Shown here in pieces: positions 34,801 through 47,146 of a stretch of 64,000 nt of DNA (position 1 is its first letter; the number at the start of each line of letters is the position of its first letter). The notes beneath the pieces were generated by a model. The model ran no database searches, was not told the origin of the DNA, and saw nothing but the letters and a program-made list of their open reading frames with translations. Both the position numbers and the translations under genes were made by a program. The stretch is from Ooceraea biroi. Lineage: Eukaryota > Arthropoda > Insecta > Hymenoptera > Formicidae. Location of the stretch: contig NC_039506.1 of NCBI RefSeq assembly GCF_003672135.1, forward strand, positions 8,680,001 to 8,744,000, written 5' to 3'.

Positions 34801-37800
34801 ATTAATGCGGCGCGCCGCGTTCTGCTTAATGAACGGTAATTACGCAAACAAGAGAATAGGCGATCACGTTGATAAGAAACTCGGGATTGAGTTAGCGCGA
34901 GCGTCACGGCTTATTAACATTTATCAAGCATGTTCTCGCGGGATGCTATCGCGATTGCAATTGAAGCGGGGATTGTACTACACGTTCGCGATTTTTTCCC
35001 AATCCGACCCGCAATGATCGCGAGATGTGAAGCCTGTTAAGTGAAAAAACCCGTTAGCACGAAATAAACCCGGAGAGTAGCGGCGGTCTCCATTACAGCG
35101 CTCGGAATTGCCGATATAACGTACTCGTGAAATTTCATCACGTCGTATTTCATGAGAAATTATTTTCAAAATTAGGCGCAGCTCGCTTGAATCTGGTCCC
35201 CAGTGTGCTCAGAGATATCGATGTACCACAGCTTGATTCTACCTAACATAAGTGCAGTTCCATATTTAGATTCCGGCAACGATACGGGTGTGCTACATTG
35301 ACCGGCACAGCCTCATGAATCTTTGCTCGATCGAACGGCAACAATCTCGCATGACCAGAACGAATATGATCACCGACGACGCTTTCGACTGGTCCACGAT
35401 CGCGTGACGGCCCATAAAAATGGTCGAATTAAACAATCCAATGTGGGACATGGACAGCCGCAAATTCGCAGCCGGGTCGCGATTGTGCCGTTGATATCGA
35501 GGGGAACACTCACGTTTCGAGCGTGTACAAGAGCACGTATGGCTTCCGAGGTCCTAAAGAATCAAGCGCCATTGTCCGCGGAGTTCCGATCGGCCGAGTA
35601 AACCACCTTCGGCTTCGATCATTCGATCGAATCGTGGGCGAACTACGTCCGATATGTTATAGGCGCATATTTATGTGCCACCATAGCCGTGCGCAATGCA
35701 TCGGTTTTATTATTTGGCCTACGTCGAGATTCGCCATTCAAGGTTCCACGAGAGCAGCACGCGCGAATCGTAAACTCTCGAGCACTCCACTCGCGCGCTT
35801 GCACGCGCGAGAGAAGTATAACCCGGGGAAGATATTTATATGCGAGCTCTTTGTCACGGCGCAGCAACAAAATCACACACGCCACAGCGACAAGGACGAC
35901 TCCCGTGCTTTCTCTGTAAAGCCTCGTGGTATCGTGAAGAGAAAGAATCCCCCTTGGAAGAGGGGAGGGCTCTGATCTCTCGCTTCTTTCCCCTTGTGCG
36001 CGCGCGTGATCGAGAAAGAGAAAAACGATGGCCATAAACTTCCCGGTGGTTGATACAACCGCGCGATACTTCTGTCGTTACACGTACGCGGGCGACCTCT
36101 ACTTTTCAATGTGTGCGCGTGTGTGAATCACGTCGTAATTAAGACAGCAAGAAAATATACTGGCCGCTAAAGTGCAAAGGATGCAGGAAGGTATACACGC
36201 CACGTGGGTGGAAGCGTCGTATCACACGAAGAGGACCGTATGAATAACAGCGTCGCGATACTGTTGACCAGCGTGGAAGACTTAACTGAGAGAGCCCAAC
36301 CAAGGCGGTTTGGGATGTGCTTTGTCCACGTATCGTCGTGCCACTTAGCTCGCCAAGAAAATATCGCCGAAGAAACTCGTCGAGTGAGAGCGACTGAGAT
36401 GACGATGTATAATTCGTACAAAAGTGTAATAACAATCATGGCAAAAATATCTCTCTTGAACCGATAATTTATATACAATTACATCTTCGTCGATCGAAAA
36501 GCGATCATGATTATTATACATACATATATCTTTTTATCTCCTCGCGAAGTTGAGCATCGCGTGGCACGTTAGCGGCGAAAATAGCGCATTGCATGCGTTG
36601 AAGTCTCCGGATCGCCGCCACAAGTTTCAAGCGCAGCAACAACATGAATAAAGTCAAACGTATAAAACTATTATGGACATGCTGAATATATCAGTCACAT
36701 GTTTATAATATAATATATAATTTTTATATTACCTTAATCATGTTCTTATTTAATGAGAAATAATATTTTTCCATTCGGAAAATATTTTTGGAGATATTTT
36801 ATACTTTGTTAAAAGTGATTTAAATGTCCGATTTAATTAATACTATCACGATATAAACAGTCACACTAGCCGAATATATGTGTTATAGGAATATAGGAGT
36901 TGCGACATCATAAAATCCAGGTCACTAACGATCTAATGTGATGATGTAACAATAAAGACTAATAGGGTCACGCTGTCACGATCACAATTGCGATCGCATT
37001 TAATATCACGTGAAAATGGGCCATTAAAATGCAAGCGCGCTTCGAGCGTCCGCGTTTATACCGGTAACTGTATTTATGGGACTTCTCTCGGAGGATAATT
37101 GAAAGAGACGCAATTCACAGCGGACTGACGTAAGGGGCCTCGATTCTACATCAGGAGAGATTACGGCTCGTATTCTTCGCTACCTTATATGTAAGTAGGT
37201 ATCCGCGTGGTAGTCGACAGTATGGAATAATCGTAAAACCGAAAGTAGAAAGAGAGACAGAGAGAGAAAGACTTATCAATCCCTGAGGGGAGAAACGGAT
37301 TCGCGATCTTTCGAACCTCTGCACTGGATTATCTTGTTAATGTAAGACAATAGTATACGTTATACCGGATTCTTCGATTTGTCGAGTATTATCAGCGATA
37401 TGTTCATCTTATATAAATAAAAATTTGAAATAATAATATATATACAGCGCCATGAATATTCAGCAACATAAAGATACATTAATCTTGAACGCACTCGGAT
37501 GGTGTGCGTCACGTTAATGTGTCTATGCAAATGCGGATGCTTTTTATGTTGTCAATACTGATATCTCAATAAGCAATTTGTAAAAACATGATTTGAATAA
37601 ATATGAAAACTTTATTATCGAGATTATCTTTGCGCTTTCAGACTTTTTTTATCCTTACTCAACTAGAACTGGAAATGTTAGCGTACCGCAGAACCGGAGA
37701 CGGGGCTTCCGGTGTTATCAGCTGAAAGAGAGTGAAAATGAAATTCGCCACGCGCACGTTCCCTTTCTTTTATCTCGCTTTCCTCTAAATGGCCCGTGCT

Positions 37801-38704
37801 TTGCGTACGGCCGCGGAGAACAAGGTGTTTGCGTTTTACCTTCGTCGTCAAAAGAGAAATGTGGATTATAGGGTCGCGGGCAGTAAATGAGCTTCAAGGC
37901 CGGTTTCGTGAACGCATTTAAATGTTAAGTGTACGCCGCTCTTTCTCCTCGCGTGGCACAAAAGAAGCTGTGCGATGGTGAAATATTTAAACAAGCCGGA
38001 TTCCACCGTCCGCTCCCCGCTCCGATCTTGTCAATGATTCATTGTACCGGTTTATCTCGCTTTATGGCAACCTTTAGGGAAGAGCAATGAGAATTAGCTT
38101 CTGTCACCTAGTGACACCAATCTTCAGCCATGTTTTTGAGGCCAGGTGTTGCTTGCGACACTTGCCGCGATATTCTCAGAATTTCAACCGAAGAACTGGA
38201 CTATGCACCTTGCAGCGAGCGGATAACAGATGACGATACCGTATACCGTGCTAAATCCCACGGCAAGGAAAACGAAGAGAGACTGCAGCTGGGAGGGAAA
38301 GCTAATCTTGCGCACTGATCTTGATTTTATAATCTAGAATTAACGGAATTCGCTTTGCCAATAAAAGAGATCCATAGTTAGGAGACACGAATGATAGTAA
38401 GACGTTCGACATACTTGGATAGTAGTGCACGATATAAAATATGCAAACGTATCTAATCTGAAACTATGTAAGACTAATCTAGCGCATAAATTTTCGAATA
38501 ATATTACACGGTTGTACAATTGAACGAGCTTGTATGCGAAAAAAACAAGCAAACCAGATGAACAACATCGCAATTTGCATTCCATATCTTAATTATCTCG
38601 CATAATTCGCGGTAACATTTTATTCACGTTACGAGTTCACGTTTGATTAAGACAAAGATCAATTTTGTCATCTCATAAACCACCGGAATGCCTCGATTTT
38701 CGTG
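31887..38704. other. Non-coding stretch, partly AT-rich
   Basis: AT-rich islands lie at 31890-32060, 32640-32830, 33240-33600 and 36660-36900. GC-rich blocks at 34.2-34.5 and 35.4-36.1 kb carry only unassignable short frames. 37245-37275 is GA-rich. Nothing here can be called a gene. Confidence 0.5.
31948..31984. promoter_or_regulatory. Four phased CCAATTAA motifs
   Basis: CCAATTAA occurs at 31948, 31957, 31967 and 31977, spacings 9, 10 and 10, about one DNA turn. AATTA/TAATT is the core bound by many homeodomain proteins, so this could be a homotypic enhancer cluster. It could equally be a short degenerate tandem repeat in AT-rich DNA. Confidence 0.35.
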
Positions 38705-38861
38705 TGTGTGAAGCTGGCGTATCATTTCGCGGAAAATCATTAATTATTGAGAGTTCTGGCTACCTTTTTAATAGTTCTAGAGTTCCTGATAGGTTATAAC
38801 CTATGACCTATGTTTATAAACACATAGTTCTGGCCATTAAAGCGAAAAAATCGCATAGTGC

Positions 38862-38897
38862 AAAGTGAGACGCCAACTTCACGCAGCGTCTCACTTT
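38862..38897. repeat. Perfect 12-bp-stem hairpin, left arm of copy 1
   Basis: AAAGTGAGACGC, 12-base spacer, GCGTCTCACTTT. It is the outermost module of the arm and holds the module core in both orientations. The same structure recurs at 40301-40336, 57213-57248 and 58870-58905. Confidence 0.9.
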
Positions 38898-39340
38898 GTC
38901 CTGCGACAGTTTCCGCCATAATTCCGGCTAGATTTTAAAAGATCTACAGTTCTACATGAGTTCTAGAAAGAGTTCTAGCGAAAAACATTTTTTTTCATCT
39001 TTTTATAATTATTAAAGCTAAAAAATGTTTAAGGGAATGACGACTGGTTAATTTCAGAGAGTTCTGTGCTTTATGAAATATTTCTCGTGTAGTTCTGAAC
39101 ATATTTAACCATTTTCCAAATAGTTCTGAATGCAAACATTAACAATTATTTAATAAAAAATTTTTATCGTCCGAGAAAGACGTATCTACGGAGATATATG
39201 TGAGACGCTGGTCGATTTTCGAGAGTTCTGGCTTTCCTAAAATACTTTTCGTATAGTTCCGCACGTACTTATGATTTTCCTACAGAGTGCTATACGCTAG
39301 CGACATTGCACAAGCCAGAACTCTGACATTTCGGCCAAGC

Positions 39341-39827
39341 GTCTCACTGGTAAAGTCGAAAACGTCCACTCTTCGGGTAAAATAATTTTTTTAAAAATTT
39401 TCTAATCGTTCCTGTCAGAACTCTTTGGAAAGGCATTGTACATGTCCCGAACTATACGAGAACTGTTTTAGAATAAGCAGAACTCTCGAAAATCAACCAG
39501 CGTCTCACTGGTAAAGTCGAAAACGTCCACTCTTTGGGCAAAGTAATTTTTTAAAAAATTTTCTAATCGTTGTTCCTGTCAGAATTCTTTGGAAAGGCAT
39601 TGTATATGTCCGGAACTATACGAGAACTGTTTTAGAATAAGCAGAACTCTCGATAATCGACCAGCGTCTCACTGGTAAAGTCGAAAACGTCCACTCTTTG
39701 GACGAAATAATTTAAAAAAAAATTTTCTAATTGTTGTTCCTATCAGAACTGTTTGGAAAGGCATTTTACATGTCCGGAACTATACGAACTGTTTTAGAAT
39801 AAGCAGAACTCTCAAAAATCGACCAGC
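39341..39827. repeat. Three tandem ~162-bp modules in the core of copy 1
   Basis: Units start at GTCTCACTGG 39341, 39502 and 39666 and run to 39827. Each reads on through AAAGTCGAAAACGTCCACTC, an AT-rich middle, a CAGAACT/CAGAATT core, GGAAAGGCATT, a GTCC(C/G)GAACTATACGA core and AAGCAGAACTCTC. They are close to 90 percent alike by eye, more alike than the arm modules, so they look recently amplified or homogenised. Confidence 0.8.
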
Positions 39828-40278
39828 GTCTCGCATATATCTCCTTAGATACGTCTTTCTCGTACAATAAAAATTTTTTATTAAATAATTGCTAATATTT
39901 GCGGTCGGAACTCTTTGGAATATTGTTAAATACGTTCAGAACTACACGAGAAATATTTTAGTCTTCACAGAACTCTCGAAAATCGACCAGCGTCTCACAT
40001 ATATCTCCGTAGATACGTCTTTCTTGGACGATAAAAATTTTTTATTAAATAATTGTTAATATTTGCATTCAGAACTCTTTGGAAAATGGTTAAATATGTT
40101 CAGAACTACACGAGAAATATTTCATAAAGCACAGAATTCTCTGAAAGTAACCAGTCGTCATTCCCTTAAACATTTTTTAGCTTTAATAATTATAAAAAGA
40201 TGAAAAAAAATGTTTTTCGCTAGAACTCTTTCTAGAACTCATGTAGAACTGTAGATCTTTTAAAATCTAGCCGGAATT

Positions 40279-40518
40279 ATGGCGGAAACTGTCGCAGGAC
40301 AAAGTGAGACGCTGCGTGAAGTTGGCGTCTCACTTTGCACTATGCGATTTTTTCGCTTTAATGGCCAGAACTATGTGTTTAACCTATCAGGAACTCTAGA
40401 ACTATTAAAAAGGGAGCCAGAACTCTCAATAATTAATGATTTTCCGCGAAATGATACGCCAGCTTCACACAAACTCAATTGTCCTTCCAAGTTTTCTTCC
40501 ACTTTTCTCTCGTTGTAA
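40279..40518 (+). other. Passenger open frame in right arm of copy 1
   Basis: It starts MAETVAGQSETLREVGVSL and includes RFFRFNGQNYVFNLSGTLEL and NDFPRNDTPASH, then runs out of the element into flanking DNA. The same frame is present in both arms of copy 2. It passes straight through the 12-bp-stem hairpin. It has no resemblance to a transposase that I recognise. Because arms of one element are copies of each other, shared openness is weak evidence of coding. Confidence 0.2.
40301..40336. repeat. Perfect 12-bp-stem hairpin, right arm of copy 1
   Basis: AAAGTGAGACGC, 12-base spacer TGCGTGAAGTTG, GCGTCTCACTTT. The spacer is the reverse complement of that in the left arm, as expected for mirrored arms. 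Confidence 0.9.
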
Positions 40519-43223
40519 CGTCGTGCAGACGCGCGAAGAGACCGCAACGAGCGTGTGCAGTTAGCGAATTCCTCGGAGTCCGCGATGTGACGATACCACT
40601 GGTCTCACACACGGAAGCGGGGAATGTGAACGTCGCAGTAAATTGACGCGGAACGTCGCGGACGCGCGAGGGCTCGTCTTTCCGGGAGGTCAGCGAAACC
40701 GTGAAGAAGCCGGAAATGCGGGTTTCTTGCGCTGGATGCGGACGTGTACTTGAGCACCCGATGCACGGCAAAGGTGCACGATCAGAGGACGGCAGGGTCG
40801 CGTCTGAAGCCTGATATCTTCGGGATTGGCAAGCTGGCCAATCGATCGAGCGCGATCGCGACGTCCGATCGATTAAGGCATACCTCGCGTGCTTGAACGC
40901 TCGCTGCACGCGACGTTCATTGCTCTTCGGGTTCATTCGGTGCGACGTCTGAAGGCTGAGCGTCTCCTCCGCTCCGAGAAAGTACATCAAGACATCTGGT
41001 ACATTCCGACCTTTGTGTGACCATCCGATCGCAGTTCGGAACGATACATCGATATTCCTCCGTTGGCGATGGTGTAATTTTTGCATGCGAGGAACATTTG
41101 AATAGATTCGTTTCAAACGATCAAACATCGCAAGCTGACTTAAAACGAAAGATGAAGGAAAGATGATATTTTCTTCAAATTTGGAAAATTATATAAAGAG
41201 TGTTCGATGTTTAAAAAAGTTTTTGCAAAGTTTGACATTTTTCCCAGAACGATGTGCTTCTTTTTTCCTGGCACTTTCTGTCGCGTAATGATGTCCTTGA
41301 ATAGTGTCCGCATCAGCTTCCACATCAGCTTCCACATCCTGTTACGCACACTTTTCATGCCTACGGCAAGATTAAAGATATTGCTTCATTATCAAGAGTA
41401 TCTTCTTGCGATCGCCGAGTTACTCTCAATTGTAGAAGGTAGTCGATGTGGGTAATCCGCTCTCTCCGTGCTCGCGTTCCACGTAAGTCATGGGTGTATG
41501 TTCCTCGTATATCCGCTATCAGCTCCATATTCTAATGAAGATCGCCGTACGCGAGTCGCGAAGAATCTACGAGTACATCGATGTTAGCGGGGATAGGAAT
41601 CCGCAGCTACATGAGTCGCTTCGTAATTGCTATAAACAACCGTGTCCAGCCGGACGTTTTCCACGTTTCTGGAATGGTAGCGCGGGAGATAAGTGAATAG
41701 TAGAGGCGAGTAAATTAGCTCTCTCATAATGGAGTCGGTGTGTATATGTGCCGAGCTAATAACGCATCTGCGCGGTCGTCCCACTATCCTACGACGCTCC
41801 GCTTTTCGTAGTGACGCTGCACCGCCGCCAGCCAGGAAGAAAACCTCTCCCGTTAATTAGCCCGCCATTAATTTCACGGAGATTCCGCCCAGCCGATAGA
41901 GCGGGCAATCGCGCTCTAACGAGTGAACGCTGCTCCCGCGGATTTCGTAGAGCGAGCACTCCATCGCGCGTTTCGTTGAAGCGCCCGACTTTACAAGCTG
42001 CAAGAAACTGTGGCGGCGTCTTTCTCGCAACTTTATATGCCCCTCTGAGATTCACGCTCTTGTCCGGCTTTTATACCGAGCGGAACCATAGAATGGGACC
42101 ATAAAAGATGAATTGACAATCGTCTTTTGTATAAAAAAACAAAACGAAAAAAACATATATTTATTACATAAGAATGTATTTAAAAACGATACTTTTTATA
42201 CCTTTTAAAATTATATTTCTCCTTTGTAATTTATTCCGTTTTATACCATCATGTTTTTTCGCTTTTGACACAGCACTTGGAATTTCGAAAGTAAAGTGAA
42301 CAAGCAGACGAGCAGACGAATGATTTATTCTTCCATTTAAGGAACAAATAACAATTTTTATTTTCGACGTTATTTCGCGACATGTGCGCAACGATGTGCA
42401 AGCGCATAACTTGTGCACAATGATATTGCCACACGTATGTGATAACATTTGTGCACCATCAGTTTCGAAATAATTTTCAATTACTTGTGCATTAATTAAG
42501 CAAACAAAGAAACGTGTATGAATAAATCCGGCCTAACTACGAGGAACATACAGAGACTGTGAAATCTCGGAAATCGTTGCCACACTCCGGTGTGTCACGG
42601 TGAGATCCGCCACACAAAGAAACACTGGATGCATCCAAGAACGAGCACGGCTTGCGTCGCTTCGCTTAAGCGTTCCCACGTGTTACTGGGTCACTATACT
42701 TTTTAAAAGCGAGTACCGTATATTCACCTCAACAACCTCTACGGGTAATCTGAAATCTTCAGGGCCGCCGCACGATAGAGTCGCTAACTTGTTAGCGCCT
42801 GACTTAGCCCTCTTCCGAAGCGAACTGGGAATTAGTAGTGTAACCGGTTGCACGCGGTGAAACCTGGAGAACTCGTGGAAAGAAAGAAAGAAAAAAGGGG
42901 GAAAAAGGAAAATAAAGAAGAAAAATGCCGCGCGCAGAGTTCGAACGGCGCTAATCGGTACGGTAAGAGTAATATCCATTAGTAGTCCCCTACAATTCAA
43001 AGGCTACCGACAGCCTCTCGACGCTTTTATTCCCGCGAAAAAATTCACGCCTTTGCGCACCGTGCAATTATCTACTTACGGACAGTACACTTGCGCGACC
43101 GGCAACACTTGCATCTACTTGCCAGCTATAATTACATGGCTGAAAGGCAATTCGCTGCCAAGAGGCAACCAGCGCACCAGCGTTTTACGGGTAATTAACA
43201 TTCGTCTCTATCGGGGCGGACTG

Positions 43224-43257
43224 TCGGTCGGTTGGTCGGTCGGTCGGTCGGTCGGTC
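43224..43257. repeat. (CGGT)n microsatellite
   Basis: About eight CGGT units with one TTGG interruption near 43232. Confidence 0.88.
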
Positions 43258-46200
43258 AACGTGCGAGACAGGCAACCTTCATTCCTCCAATGCAACGTCT
43301 CCGTGGACGGTGGACGCAAACCTCGCGAAAGTTCGCACTCGCGTGATTTCCAGGAAACCCATCTCTCCCGCCGCGCTGTTATCGAGGCGAATTGGTGCTC
43401 GTAAATCCCGGCACTTACCATTACCGTTACCACGCTCGAGGAAGGCGCAGAAGCGCGGCCTCGCAAGTCTTTGCCCTTGAAGCGCAGAAATAATCGGCGG
43501 TGCATCCGTGCGAACCTGGCGCCCAGGATGGCCTAGAAAAGTCCGAGTTTGACGAGTATCATCGCGAGGATCAGAGGAAGGGGGAAACAGAAAGAGAAGT
43601 GAACCGAGCATTATAGTTTAGTTATGCCACGAGAGTTCACCGGGACTCTCGGCCACGAAGACATCCGGTCATAAGACGTCAGCGCTCCTGCTTCGTACCT
43701 GCCTGACCCTATCGCCGCTCTGACCGGCGTCGCCATCACGGCGCCCGTCAAGGAACCTTGAGGTACCTAGCGAACAAAGGCTGGCATCACCACCGAATTA
43801 ATCCCTTTCCTAATCGACAGGCCTGCATTCCTGCAGACCTAGAGCCCTTGCTTTTTGCGATCCTATTTCAGCACGAGTTCGATCCTGCCAAAAATCTTTT
43901 CTTTTTCTTCAAGTCTTTAGGTATTCAGGACGGTGGTAGTACGGTAGTGGACGCCAGAGTATAGAAAGTTCTTTAAATATAAATAACTCCTCCGTGTAAC
44001 TTGAGACTAATAATGGATAATAAGATTTATTTTACAATTCATTTAGAATAGATAAAATCAGCGATGCGACGTTAAACGTCAAAGCAATATTACGCAGTCA
44101 GTATGATCCATACTTTCACTAACGTTACATATGCAATATAATATAAGTGCTATGAAAATAATAAAAAGGCAAGCTGAGAGTTACCGATTAACTGTCTTAG
44201 CATCGTGCTAGATTACGAAACGCGAAAAAGAACAAGAAGAAGAACAAAAATTATGAGTTTACTCGCGATGTACATTGTAACATAAAGCTTCAAAGTAGGG
44301 TACGTTGCTAATGATATCGTGTAATTTTATACTTTCACTAATGTTTCCTGATAAAATCAACTGCTGGTTTATTGTTCTGAAACTGAACAAGATTGTTTAG
44401 TCCGTACTTGATAGTTTTACTTGGTGTTTATTGCAGCGGTCACGTTAATAACATCGATAACGGCAGGTATTACTATCATAATGTCTAGTAGCATTGCTTC
44501 GGCTGTAATCGGCAATTTTTTCCATGTTCTTTATTGACCAATTCACGTTATAATAATATCAGCAGAAATGGGCATAACATCATCGAGCAAATTTCCCCTG
44601 CGCCAGAAGAAAACTATTACCCCCATAGTTGACCTGAACAAACGATGTATAGCTGAAAAACAGATATTCGATCGATCGACGATTTACGGGCCACCCGTTG
44701 CAACATACAAGAGAATCGATCCGTAGACATAATCGAGCAATCATTTTCAAGATGATTTACGAGGTCGTGCCACCACCAGGTTGCGGTTGGTTTGTTCATC
44801 GAGCATACACTATCGTAGCTAGCCTAACCGAAGTTGAAGCGAAACTTTTGCATGTATCTTTTACGTTTTACGTCACAGCAAATATAAATCACGATGTATA
44901 ACCATTCATTAGCGTCGAATCTTTTTGTAAATAAAATTTTGTTTGCCGAGATGTGATCTTATTAATTATTTTTATTTTTCGTACAAGTAAATCATTGAAA
45001 CCGCTTGCAACAAGGAATTTCTTTATCGAATATCGATCCACGAAATTTATGGCGGATTCACGGAGAATCAAGAGGAGATGATCATAATGAAGCGATGAAA
45101 GAAATGTAGCCCAGCGAAACTATTGCATAATGAACGATCCAATACCGTTTTACGCAACTTGTAAAAGGTGCTCCGAGCAACTACATTGTTGCTTCGGATG
45201 ATGGAACACTGGCTACATACATAATAGCTATATAAATAATACTGGCGATACACGTACATATTAGCGTTATACAACAGCACGTATTAAGATTGTATCTCTA
45301 TGATACGATTAAGGCTACGACTATTACGTATCACCTTTTTGGATCCAGACTACATTCTACAGTCAATTCCGGCTGGTAAAAGTATTACTGTCATTATGCA
45401 GTCCACAGGTACGTATCATAACGTACAACGGCAGAGAATAGACTGATGTTGCATGTACTTTTAGCTCGCTCCAAATGGTTAGCTCGTTGCAAATGGTGAG
45501 ATTACGACTCTGCCAAACACAAGGTATTTCGAGGCGTATCGCGGATGCATAAAGAAAAAACAGAAAGGCTGGACCGTCGCGCGTAATTTCGGCATGCGTC
45601 GCAAAACGGATGAATAATTCCCACGTGCCGCTGGCGCGAGAACCGCTTAAATTTACATCGTAATTCGCGCTTATGCCCGCCGTACGATCTGTAAATTTTT
45701 ATCGTAAAGATAAACCGGACGTTAATCAATTCCGCGTGGCGGACGCGCGTCGTCATCGCGTACGCGCGCACAATGGTGGTGCTCCGCGAGAGTTTTACAG
45801 TCATCACGACACAACAATGTCGCGCTATAAAATCACGATGTCACAGTGACTTTTCCAACGAAGATGACAACGACGATGACGACGGGACGCGGGCTTTACG
45901 AGCGAGCGATTTGCCACCGCGGCGAGATGATGACCACGACGACGCTCGCCAGACGTCAAGGTGCTCGGCGACAGCGGCACGAAGACATGCTCTGTCCACT
46001 TGAACCCCGTGCGAAAGGTTCAAGGCGACGGAGGGAACATCGGAACCTGCTGAACGCACTGCCGGCGCTCACGAACGATCCGGACGAGCCGAGCGGAGTC
46101 CAGCGCGTTCCGATCGCGCGGAAGACGCGTGTGCGTGGCTGTATAACGCGCGTCCCGGTGCTGGAGGTTAGTTAACGGTGCAGCCAGCCAGGTAGCAGAC

Positions 46201-47107
46201 ACGAAGACGACCTAACCCGCGGGGCCCGAGAGAGCGGGAGGACGACCGAGAGCGGAGACGCGAAGAGAGGAGAACCCGCGCGCGGTCCCAGAAAGAGAGG
46301 GACGCGCCGATGGCACACGGCGTCATTCCAGACGTGCATACACACACGGGATAGCCTGAGATCGAAGGTGGTAACGGCGGTGGTACACCAGGGATACGGT
46401 GGGGAAAGCGGCATTCCGCCGGCCTCCCACATCATCTCCGCCTAGCCCAGATTTCGAATCCCCCTTTTTCCGGGACGGTTGCGCGGTGGCCTGGCGTCGG
46501 TCGTGACCTGCCTCGCTTGAACCCGGAGCTCCCCGAGTTCTCGTATCTGCGAGTGATCGTCGGCCCTCCGTGCGAGGGGTATCGCACGGTGGTGAAGGGT
46601 CGGGAAGGGGGAGCATACCAAGATAACGCTTTCCTCTCGCGCGAAACCCGCCGGTACCCTCTGCGGCTGATACTCGGCGGAGAAATGCGGGACATCGATC
46701 TTCCTGCGGATCACGACGAGGGATCGGGACATCGAGGGGAGAGGAGAAGGAAGGGAGAAAGCGAAAGCACGGGAAGGCCGACGCCTGGCCCGACGTCGCG
46801 TCGGGTACCGGAAGTGGTTTTCTCCCGGGGAAGAATTCCGGAGTGGCAGATGAAATCGTGACGGTGACCCGAGCTAACCCAGGCGACGCGACGTGATGAA
46901 AGAATCAAGGCGTGTGTACGCCCGCGCGCCCCATCGTGGTTGAGTGTCGCGTCTCGATTGGCGTCCAATTAAAGCGACGAGGAAACGTCGAAGACATAGC
47001 GGGAGGTTTCCGTGGCGTCTGGACATCATCGTCGATCTCGCATGCGGCACTCTCTCTCTAATACCTTCCTAACGACGCCGTGTCGTTATGACCATCGGCC
47101 CGGTCAA

Positions 47108-47146
47108 GTCAAGAGAAAGAGAGAGAGAGAGAGAAAAAGAGAGATA
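47108..47146. repeat. GA-rich microsatellite
   Basis: AGAGAAAGAGAGAGAGAG followed by an AAAAAGAGAG tail, in non-coding DNA. Confidence 0.75.

Larger units (their letters stand above)
38705..40471. mobile_element. Foldback-type element, copy 1 (non-autonomous)
   Basis: The ends are inverted repeats beginning TGTGTGAAGCTGGCGTATCA. The left arm (38705 to about 39232) matches the reverse complement of the right arm (about 39970 to 40471) almost throughout, apart from a 22-base insertion near 38797. Inside, modules with a GTGAGACGCTGG/CCAGCGTCTCAC core recur near 38865, 39037 and 39200 facing one way, then near 39341, 39502, 39666, 39828, 39992, 40154 and 40327 facing the other. AGTTCTG/CAGAACT cores follow. 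No transposase is visible and no flanking duplication is clear. Drosophila FB and Galileo elements have comparable repetitive long inverted ends; no family assignment is claimed. Confidence 0.85.

Noticed and set aside
38705..40471. CRISPR-like array because of regularly spaced repeats
   Set aside because: Unit length is about 164 bp, repeats invert at the centre, and the genome is eukaryotic; an inverted-repeat element explains it.
41312..41335. Direct repeat of CATCAGCTTCCA
   Set aside because: Two units only, no further structure; noted in the region entry but not treated as an element.
42930..42960. GAGTTCGAACGGC, possible tRNA T-loop
   Set aside because: No cloverleaf forms with the surrounding sequence.
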